From: Nitriliruptoraceae bacterium
GTDB taxonomy: Bacteria > Actinomycetota > Nitriliruptoria > Nitriliruptorales > Nitriliruptoraceae
Direction: 5' to 3'
DNA length: 7,318 nucleotides
NCBI GenBank assembly: GCA_007134165.1
Contig: SLLJ01000323.1
Location: 1-7,318, forward strand
Shown here: in pieces, positions 1 through 5,071 of the stretch
How the letters are laid out: each line of letters begins with the position of its first letter
Numbering within the stretch: the stretch's first letter is position 1
Translations under genes and position numbers: made by a program
The notes under the pieces: generated by a model
The model's database searches: none
Seen by the model: the letters and a program-made list of their open reading frames with translations, nothing else
What the model was told of the DNA's origin: nothing

Positions 1-366
1 GCCGCCATCGTCCAGATCCCTCCCGAGGTCTTCTGGCGCCTGGTCGAGCAGCGCCCCGAGCTGTGCCGGCGGCTGCTGGTGTCGCTGGCCACGCGCCTCG
101 AGCGCTCTCAGCGTCGCCTCCACGCGGTGACCTCCGGAGACCTCGGCCAGCAGGTCGCGTCCGTGCTCCTCGACGAAGCGGGCGACACCGCGGGCGAGGT
201 GCGCCTCACCCAGGCGACCATCGCCCAGCTGATCGGGTCGACGCGGCCCAGCGTGAACCGGGCGCTCAAGCAGCTGGCCACTGCGGGGCACCTCGAACTC
301 GGATACGGGCGCCTCGAGGTGGTCGATCCGGTGGGGCTTCGGGGGGTCGTCGACTGCTGCCGGTGA
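1..366 (+). CDS. Crp/Fnr-family transcriptional regulator, C-terminal part (5' end outside the window)
   Basis: The frame is open from base 1 and ends at TGA 364-366, giving 121 residues without a start, so this is the 3' part of a gene. The first 45 residues or so (around PELCRRLLVSLATRLERSQRR) look like the long dimerisation helix that joins the cyclic-nucleotide-type sensor domain to the DNA-binding domain. Residues about 66-116 form a classic HTH_Crp winged helix: LTQATIAQLIGSTRPSVNRA holds the two helices, with the recognition helix at TRPSVNRALKQL, and LELGYGRLEVVDP is the wing. The sensor domain is outside the window, so the ligand (cAMP, oxygen, NO or other) cannot be told. No cysteine cluster of the Fnr type is visible in this part. 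It lies 113 bp upstream of two same-strand membrane protein genes, which it may control. Family assignment is firm; subfamily is unknown. Confidence 0.9.
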   Translation, partial: AAIVQIPPEVFWRLVEQRPELCRRLLVSLATRLERSQRRLHAVTSGDLGQQVASVLLDEAGDTAGEVRLTQATIAQLIGSTRPSVNRALKQLATAGHLELGYGRLEVVDPVGLRGVVDCCR

Positions 367-385
367 CGGCCGCACTGCGAGATGG

Positions 386-399
386 TGTCGCAGCCGACA
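386..399. promoter_or_regulatory. Candidate operator: perfect inverted repeat TGTCG-N4-CGACA
   Basis: TGTCG (386-390) and CGACA (395-399) are exact reverse complements separated by CAGC. The 5-4-5 layout is that of Crp/Fnr-type boxes such as TTGAT-N4-ATCAA, although the bases differ. It sits 20 bp after the stop of a Crp/Fnr-type gene and about 80 bp before the next start. A 5-bp arm can occur by chance in GC-rich DNA, so this is a candidate based on position and symmetry. The same gap also has a weak GGGG-TCTGTT-CCCC hairpin at 421-434, which might end the regulator transcript. Confidence 0.3.
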
Positions 400-466
400 T
401 TCGGGGACGGGGGGCTGCCCGGGGTCTGTTCCCCCTTCGACGGCGAAACGCCCGTTCGCCACCGAC

Positions 467-472
467 GAGGAG
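467..472 (+). promoter_or_regulatory. Ribosome binding site GAGGAG for the six-helix membrane protein
   Basis: GAGGAG lies 7 nt before ATG 480. It decides the start: the frame is open far upstream, with codons overlapping the regulator gene, but only this ATG has a well-placed Shine-Dalgarno sequence and is followed by hydrophobic coding sequence with strong G/C third positions. Confidence 0.75.
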
Positions 473-479
473 ATCACCG

Positions 480-1436
480 ATGAGCACAACCGCCTGGATC
501 ACGCGGCCCGGTCTGCAGGTCGACCCCGCAACGCGCACCCGCCATCCCAGCATCGGCCTGGCGCTCGCTCTGGCCGGGATGATGCTGACGGTCATCGCCG
601 CGTTCATCAGCGCAGCGGTCATCGACCGCATCGCCACCGGCGGTGACACCAGCAACCTCACGACCGCGTTCGCCCTCAACACCTTCGGGCTCGGCGTCAT
701 CAAGGTCGGCATCGCCGTCGTACTCGTCGGCATCGTGCTCGGCCTGTGGCGGCGGGTGAGCGCGGTCACCTCGGCCCTCCCGAAGCTGCGGGCCGCCGCC
801 GGTTTGCCACCACCGGGCCCGTCCTCGCCGATGGTCACGACCACGACCGCCTACGGGACGACCGAGATCACGGCCACGGCTCCCGACCCGCTGCCCATCC
901 ACCGCATGGCCGAGCGGCTCTGGCTGCCGATGCTGGTCATGGGCGCGATGGCGCTGACCATCGGCCTGTTCGTCGGCCTTGGCGCCGCCGGAGCCGAGGC
1001 CGGCAGCGAGTCGTCGCGCCAACTCAGCGCCTGGGCGCAGGGCACGCTGTTCCTGGGCGAGGGGCTGCTGCTCGCGGGGATCGCCCTGCTGCTCGGCACG
1101 ATCCTGTCCGGTCTGCGCCGAGGTGGCGCCGAGGTCCAGGAGTCGCTCGGGGTCCCGGTCCAGACGCTGGCCATGCCGGCGACGGCCAAGGTCTTCATCG
1201 GGCTGATGATGCTCGGGATGATGGCTGCGATCGCCCAGTTCGTCCTCTACGGGGTCGCTGCGGCCAACGCGGCCGATGCCTCGGCCTACGCGGTGTTGGT
1301 CACCTGGCTCGGTCCGCTCCGCGAGGTCGCACTGGGCGTGCTGCTCGCCTCGATCGTCCTGGCGCTGGCCACGATCGCCCGAGCCCTGGGCTTCCAGTTC
1401 CACCGCATCCGTCAACTCGCGGCCGCCGACGCCTGA
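480..1436 (+). CDS. Six-helix integral membrane protein of unknown function
   Basis: The 318-residue product has no family I recognise. Six hydrophobic segments are visible: about 25-48, 69-90, 147-170, 188-212, 238-261 and 284-305. A cytoplasmic-type N-terminus precedes them, and a Pro/Thr-rich linker (about 105-140) separates helices 2 and 3. The helices read as three two-helix units. The first helix of each unit is rich in methionine and alanine (AGMMLTVIAA, MLVMGAMALT, LMMLGMMAAI); the second is a Gly/Leu/Val helix ending in arginine (GLWRR, GLRRGG, IARAL). A conserved loop with VQTLAMPATAK (227-237) joins helices 4 and 5. Residues from about 147 onward align without gaps over long stretches with the next gene product, so the two are paralogues. 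There is no signal peptide, heme motif or transporter signature. The stop is TGA 1434-1436, and the next gene starts 58 bp later, so the two are probably co-transcribed. A Crp/Fnr-type gene upstream suggests regulated expression; function is unknown. Confidence 0.85.
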   Translation: MSTTAWITRPGLQVDPATRTRHPSIGLALALAGMMLTVIAAFISAAVIDRIATGGDTSNLTTAFALNTFGLGVIKVGIAVVLVGIVLGLWRRVSAVTSALPKLRAAAGLPPPGPSSPMVTTTTAYGTTEITATAPDPLPIHRMAERLWLPMLVMGAMALTIGLFVGLGAAGAEAGSESSRQLSAWAQGTLFLGEGLLLAGIALLLGTILSGLRRGGAEVQESLGVPVQTLAMPATAKVFIGLMMLGMMAAIAQFVLYGVAAANAADASAYAVLVTWLGPLREVALGVLLASIVLALATIARALGFQFHRIRQLAAADA

Positions 1437-1482
1437 GCCCTGCCTCGACCTGCATCCGAACCCGCCCGAACCGGGCACCCAC

Positions 1483-1488
1483 AAGGAG
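1483..1488 (+). promoter_or_regulatory. Ribosome binding site AAGGAG for the four-helix membrane protein
   Basis: AAGGAG ends 6 nt before ATG 1495. The frame is open back to about 1276, inside the previous gene, but the site selects ATG 1495 and leaves a 58-bp gap between the two genes. Confidence 0.8.
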
Positions 1489-1494
1489 CACGAC

Positions 1495-2184
1495 ATGACG
1501 ACCCCGACCACGTCCAGCGCCGCGAAAGGCTCGGCACCGACCACCACCCCCGTGACCCGCCCGGACGACTTCCCGGTGGTCGGCTCGGAGCGCAGCCTCG
1601 GCTTCAACCTCCCCCAGAACATGGGTCGCGTCCTGTGGGCGCCGATGCTCGCGATGGCGCTGATGGCCTTCGCCGCGGCCCTCATCCTCGGGTTCGTGCG
1701 AGCTGACGTCGTGGCGAGCCGACCCGACGATGCCCTCGCTCTGCGGCAACTGCAGCACGTCACCGCCGGGGTGATGTTCCTCGGCTTCACGGCGGTCTTC
1801 TCCGCGATCGTCTTTGCGATCGCCCGCATCCTCGGGACCTTCCGGGACGGCGGGGGCACGCTGCAGCAGGCGACCACTGGGCAGGTGCAGACCCTCAAGA
1901 TGCCGATCACGGCACGCGCGATGGTGGCGTTGATGATGATGGGCATGATGGCCATCGTCGTGGCGGTGATCGGGCACTTCGTCGCGGCGGCCGGCACGAC
2001 CTCGGCGAACCTTGCCGACTCCGAGCAGATGTTCGCCGTATGGGAGATCGTGCGCCGCATCGGTGCGTCGCTGCACCTCGTGGCGATCGTCTTCGGGCTG
2101 GTCACCATCCTCGGCGTCCTGCGCTTCCAGTCGGTGCGCCTGGGCGAACTCGCGGCCGAGGTCACCGCCCGCAGGCGCGGCTGA
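1495..2184 (+). CDS. Four-helix integral membrane protein, paralogue of the preceding gene product
   Basis: The product has 229 residues. A Ser/Thr/Pro-rich hydrophilic N-terminus (1-40) is followed by four hydrophobic segments at about 47-68, 90-114, 142-165 and 189-211. It matches the last four helices of the upstream protein. Shared landmarks are LWxPMLxM at the first helix, an ILG/ILS turn with a GG-containing loop of identical length, VQTLxMPxTA (131-140 here), the methionine cluster MMxxGMMA (147-153), and a C-terminal FxxxRxxxLAAE/D-like end. The two genes therefore arose by tandem duplication, with two helices gained or lost at the N-terminus. No catalytic or metal-binding motif is evident apart from the methionine-rich helices, and histidines are not conserved between the two. 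It is probably translated from one transcript with its neighbour, and the two proteins may form a hetero-oligomer (inference). No known family comes to mind. Confidence 0.85.
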   Translation: MTTPTTSSAAKGSAPTTTPVTRPDDFPVVGSERSLGFNLPQNMGRVLWAPMLAMALMAFAAALILGFVRADVVASRPDDALALRQLQHVTAGVMFLGFTAVFSAIVFAIARILGTFRDGGGTLQQATTGQVQTLKMPITARAMVALMMMGMMAIVVAVIGHFVAAAGTTSANLADSEQMFAVWEIVRRIGASLHLVAIVFGLVTILGVLRFQSVRLGELAAEVTARRRG

Positions 2185-2658
2185 CCGCCTGCCTCGGCCT
2201 CCGACACGTGCTCGGGGGCCGCGTTCCCCACCTTCGGGACCGACCTTCCGCCTCCGAGTCCCACGAGAACCCGATCGTGTCCCAGCTCCGCTGACCCAAT
2301 CTCCGGACGATCCGAGGCTTGCTGGGCATCGCCGCCGTCGTGCTGCTGCTCCAAGCGGGTTCGGACGGTGTGCCGGTGCTCGCCGGCCCCGAGACCTCGC
2401 TGGCATGCTGCTGCTGATCGTGAGCCGACCAGACGGACCGTCGGGCACCGCGTTCGACCAACGCGTCGACGGACGCAGTCTGACCTTCGCCGAGCATGAC
2501 GGTCAACTCGTCGTCCTGGTTCTCCTTCGGCGCGTCGTTCCCGGACACCGACGTCTTCGACGCCGAGGTGGCGGGCGATCGGGCGGCCTGACGACACCAC
2601 CGGGTCGGGTGGGCGGCCAGTCGGCGCGGTTCCGCCCGTGGCACCGATCGCGTGGCCT
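2185..2658. other. 474-bp gap between convergent genes
   Basis: It lies between the + strand membrane protein and the - strand TIGR03089 gene. I see no intact gene in it. It holds a possible frameshifted remnant (listed separately) and, near its right end, an imperfect stem with 6-bp arms GGGCGG (2611-2616) and CCGCCC (2632-2637) around a 15-nt loop. That stem might terminate the leftward transcript, which ends about 20 bp away. There is no T-tract on either side, so terminator activity is not certain. Confidence 0.5.
2319..2591 (+). pseudogene. Possible frameshifted remnant of a small membrane-anchored or exported protein
   Basis: Coding-like segments appear in alternating frames. One frame from 2319 reads LLGIAAVVLLLQAG, like a signal or membrane helix, and stops at 2415. 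A second frame from ATG 2405 reads MLLLIVSRPDGPSG and then DGRSLTFAEHDGQLVVL. From about 2517 the first frame again looks coding and reads FSFGASFPDTDVFDAEVAG up to TGA 2589-2591. Two single-base shifts of opposite sign would join them. G/C third positions drop in each frame where it stops making sense. The pattern DGxxLTFAEHDGQLVVL followed by F-x-F-G-A-S resembles the start of TlpA/ResA-like thioredoxin folds, but the active-site cysteines are absent (ASFPDT where CxxC would be). This may be a decayed gene, a sequencing error, or chance. Confidence 0.22.
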
Positions 2659-3474
2659 TCAACCGGCGCCGAGCCAGCCGCGGATCCGCTCGCCGCTGGC
2701 GGTCTCCCGGTCGACGCCGCGCAGGATCGCGGTGGGGCGCCCGGCGAGCAGTGGGCGAACGGCCGCCGCCGCGATCACCTCCAGCGTTCGGGAGTCGTCG
2801 AATGCCGTGTCGGCGGATGCGGGACTCGCCGACGGACTCCCGTCGCTCGCGACCTCCACCCCGAGTGGGCCGTCGAGGCCGAGGCCACGGGCACGTTCGA
2901 GCAGTTGCGCCTGGGTCAGCTCCAGGCCGCCCACGACCAGCGCGAGCAGGTCCGGGTCGGCCCGCGCAGCGGGCGGATGGTCCGGGAAGGCCTGGCAGGC
3001 GCGGGTCCAGGCTTCACCATCCACCGGTCCCTGCGGTCCGCCGTCGATGGCGTCGCCGAGCCACAGCACTTCCTCGGCCCCGCTCGGCGCAGTCCGGCCT
3101 TCCTGCACGACCGCCACCGTCGCCGGGTCGGGGGTGGGGGCCAGGTCGGGGGTGGCGGCCGGCGGGGTCGGCCGCAGGTCGGGAAACTCCACCACCACGC
3201 CCGACCACCAGGCGGCGTACAGCACGGCCACGGCCGGCCACCCCAAGGCAACGTCGAGGTGGAGCCGGTCCCCGGGTTCGAGCATCAGGTCCGTACCGAG
3301 CAGATGGGCCCCCTTGGCGGCCCACTGCGCCAGCGAGACCGCGCTCTGCTCCTCCCGGACCTCGGGGCGGAGCACGGTGAGCAGCGGACGGTGACCGAGC
3401 GCTTCGCGCGCACGGGTCAGCGCTTCGGCGAGGTCACGGGCCCCGTCGAGCGAGGCAGGGGTCGGGCCGAGCAC
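2659..3474 (-). CDS. TIGR03089-family protein (truncated AMP-binding-enzyme-like, actinobacterial)
   Basis: The 271-residue product (GTG 3474, stop TGA 2661-2659) fits the TIGR03089 family. These actinobacterial proteins resemble the N-terminal part of acyl-adenylate-forming enzymes but lack their catalytic core. The key stretch lies at residues 45-96: AVSLAQWAAKGAHLL, then LEPGDRLHLDV, then AVAVLYAAWWSGVVVE. It is the counterpart of the 'sLdnWvaKtAnLL.d.l.vePGdrVav.lp.hW..a..llgaWaaGavv' pattern of that family. The C-terminus (AAAVRPLLAGRPTAILRGVD ... ERIRGW) also fits. The ATP-binding SGTTG-like loop is absent, so adenylation activity is unlikely; the true role is unknown. An upstream GTG at 3561 is in frame, but its Shine-Dalgarno sequence is only 3 nt away and the extra 29 residues are coding-poor. 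GTG 3474 has GGGAG 10 nt upstream and gives a more usual length. It is divergent from the LCP genes; this linkage is, as I recall, also seen in mycobacteria (Rv3267/Rv3268). Confidence 0.82.
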   Translation of the reverse strand: MLGPTPASLDGARDLAEALTRAREALGHRPLLTVLRPEVREEQSAVSLAQWAAKGAHLLGTDLMLEPGDRLHLDVALGWPAVAVLYAAWWSGVVVEFPDLRPTPPAATPDLAPTPDPATVAVVQEGRTAPSGAEEVLWLGDAIDGGPQGPVDGEAWTRACQAFPDHPPAARADPDLLALVVGGLELTQAQLLERARGLGLDGPLGVEVASDGSPSASPASADTAFDDSRTLEVIAAAAVRPLLAGRPTAILRGVDRETASGERIRGWLGAG

Positions 3475-3508
3475 GGCGGTCGGTCTCCCAGGTGGTGTCC
3501 GGGTGACG

Positions 3509-3536
3509 AGGCTAGCCAGGCCGACGTGGATGTCCC
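3509..3536 (-). promoter_or_regulatory. Candidate promoter for the TIGR03089 gene
   Basis: On the - strand, GGGACA (3536-3531; 4 of 6 to TTGACA) is followed after 16 nt by TAGCCT (3514-3509; fits TANNNT). Transcription would start near 3502, giving a leader of about 28 nt before GTG 3474. This also favours that start over GTG 3561, which lies upstream of the promoter. The motif match is modest. Confidence 0.3.
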
Positions 3537-3602
3537 GTGGCGCCGGGGGCCGACAGCGCACTCACCTCCCGAGTTCAGCGACGTCGCGCTGATACCTTCG
3601 GC

Positions 3603-3616
3603 AGGAGGCGCGCGTG
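3603..3616 (+). promoter_or_regulatory. Strong Shine-Dalgarno AGGAGG with in-frame GTG 156 bp upstream of the chosen LCP start
   Basis: AGGAGG (3603-3608) stands exactly 5 nt before GTG 3614, which is in frame with the LCP-like gene and not followed by a stop. Use of this start would add a 52-residue Pro/Gly-rich cytoplasmic tail beginning MLSDVASVPLEAPRT. Against it, base composition over most of the extension is not codon-like: third-position G/C is about 75 % and second-position G/C is high. It could be the real start, an alternative start, or chance. A TACCTT box at 3593-3598 lies too close to serve as the promoter for this start. Confidence 0.4.
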
Positions 3617-3769
3617 CTCTCCGATGTGGCCTCCGTGCCGCTCGAGGCTCCTCGAACCGGTGGTCGGCAGCCCGATGGTCCGGGAACCGTCCAGGGCGGC
3701 GTGCCGTCCCACTGCACCCCGTCGGATACCGCTCCGCCCCGTCGGCTCGCTCAGGAGCACACCAGCAGG

Positions 3770-5068
3770 ATGACCACGACCCACTCTCCGCTGATCTCCT
3801 CGGGCCGTCGCGCACCGCGCCGGCCCTGGTGGCGCTGGCTCGGGATTGCGCTCGGGATCGCGCTGCTCGTCGTGGTCGTCGCCGGGGTGCTGGCCGGCGT
3901 GCTCTGGGCCTACAGCTGGGTCCGGCTCGGCCCCGATCAGCTCACGGTGCTCGAGGAGGACCTCACCGCTCGGGGCGGCGAGCCTCCTCGGGCGCCGGCC
4001 GACGCAACGACCTACCTGGTGATGGTGACCGAGCCGGTCCGCGACCCGACCGTTCCGACCCAGCCGGCGCTGGCCGCACCGGTGCTGCTCGTCCAGGTCG
4101 GGGGCCCGCGCACCGAGCCGGCCGTGGTCGCTCTGCCGGAGAACCTGCCGGTCGCCCGGGAGGGCGACGGGCTGCTGACCCTTCAGCAGATCCAGGCGGC
4201 GGGTGGCCCCGACGGGATCGTGCGTGCCCTGACCGACTACACCTCCGTGGCGCTCGATCACCTCGTGATCGCCACCACCGAACTGCTGCCCGAACTGCTC
4301 GGCCCGCTCGGACCGGTGGAACGATGCGGGGTGACCGGCTGCCGCGAGATCACCGCGGACGAGGTGCGCGGCGCCGTCACCCAGGGCTCGGCCGAGGAAC
4401 GGATCCGCAGCGTCGTGGATGTGTTGCCTGATCTCGCCGGCGACCTCGACGTCGGGTTCGTGATGCGCCACCCGTTGGTGACCCGTCGAGCAATCGATGC
4501 GCTGGCCGATGAGTTGATCACGGACGTTTCCCTCCGGGGCCGCGCGCTGTTCGACCTCGCCGAGGCGTTCGCCGTGCCCACCGACGTCGAGGTGGTGACC
4601 ATCGAGGCCGAGACCGATCCGGACACCAGCGAGCTGATCGTGCTGCCGGAGCGCGCTGAGCTGCGCTTCGCCCAGCTGCGCGATGGCCTGCCGCTGGTTC
4701 CCGACGAACCGGAAGATCCCGACGGCCTCGACGACGATCCGTTCGACGGGACCCGGACGCCGGCCGAGGACCAGCCGACGCTCGCGGTCGTCAACGGTGC
4801 GGGGGTCGCCGGGCTCGCCGGCGACATCGCCGCTCGAATCGAGGCGGCCGGCTTCGCGGTGCTGGGCACGGGCAACGCCCCCACCTTCGATCGTGAGGTG
4901 ACCGAGGTCGCCTACGACCAGGACGATTCCGATGCCCAGGAGCTCGCCGAACAGGTCGCCGACCTGCTGCGAGCGGTGCCGGTCCCGGTGCCCACCACGC
5001 TCAGCTTCGAGGCCGAGCCCGTCGCGGTGCTCGTCACCGTCGGGGCCGACCTCGACGAATCGGAGTAG
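3770..5068 (+). CDS. LytR-CpsA-Psr-like protein with LytR_C tail, probably catalytically inactive
   Basis: The 432-residue product has a basic N-terminus (RRAPRRPWWRW), one membrane helix at about 24-48 and a large extracytoplasmic part. Residues about 80-300 follow the order of an LCP domain: a strand at TTYLVMV, VALPENLPV (120-128) where enzymes have SLPRD, then a C-x4-C stretch at 186-191, but every hallmark is altered. The PRD motif is PEN, the VGSDxR and RxDT motifs are not recognisable, and there is no YVRxR or RQQ. Residues 336-430 form a LytR_C-type domain (TLAVVNGAGVAGLAGDIAAR, GFAVLGTGNA, then AEPVAVLVTVG). It is probably a membrane-anchored scaffold, binder or regulator of the LCP enzyme encoded 3 bp downstream (inference). 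ATG 3770 has AGGAG at 3753-3757, 12 nt away; the competing GTG at 3614 has a better ribosome binding site. The product is not a simple pseudogene: the frame is intact with strong codon bias. Confidence 0.8.
   Translation: MTTTHSPLISSGRRAPRRPWWRWLGIALGIALLVVVVAGVLAGVLWAYSWVRLGPDQLTVLEEDLTARGGEPPRAPADATTYLVMVTEPVRDPTVPTQPALAAPVLLVQVGGPRTEPAVVALPENLPVAREGDGLLTLQQIQAAGGPDGIVRALTDYTSVALDHLVIATTELLPELLGPLGPVERCGVTGCREITADEVRGAVTQGSAEERIRSVVDVLPDLAGDLDVGFVMRHPLVTRRAIDALADELITDVSLRGRALFDLAEAFAVPTDVEVVTIEAETDPDTSELIVLPERAELRFAQLRDGLPLVPDEPEDPDGLDDDPFDGTRTPAEDQPTLAVVNGAGVAGLAGDIAARIEAAGFAVLGTGNAPTFDREVTEVAYDQDDSDAQELAEQVADLLRAVPVPVPTTLSFEAEPVAVLVTVGADLDESE
5062..5065 (+). promoter_or_regulatory. Ribosome binding site of the second LCP gene, overlapping the end of the first
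   Basis: GGAG (5062-5065) lies within the last two sense codons of the upstream gene, whose TAG is at 5066-5068, and 6 nt before ATG 5072. The layout implies translational coupling, so the two proteins are probably made in linked amounts. Confidence 0.65.
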
Positions 5069-5071
5069 TCC

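Noticed and set aside
63..479. N-terminal extension of the first membrane protein into the regulator gene
   Set aside because: It is out of frame with the clearly coding HTH region and Arg/Pro-rich, while ATG 480 has a good ribosome binding site.
474..2600. Very long open frame on the - strand (708 codons)
   Set aside because: It lies antisense to the two membrane protein genes, has low-complexity Arg/Gly/Asp-rich composition and spans three unrelated regions. Such antisense frames are expected opposite G/C-third-position genes.
3475..3561. N-terminal extension of the TIGR03089 protein from GTG 3561
   Set aside because: The ribosome binding site is only 3 nt away, the extra residues are not codon-biased, and a plausible promoter lies inside the stretch. 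It remains a possible alternative.
3593..3598. TACCTT as a -10 box for the LCP genes
   Set aside because: There is no -35 match at 16-18 nt, and the start point would fall in the ribosome binding site of GTG 3614.
2638..4431. Long open frame on the + strand (597 codons)
   Set aside because: It runs opposite the TIGR03089 gene and then out of frame through the first LCP gene. It has no domain and no codon bias.
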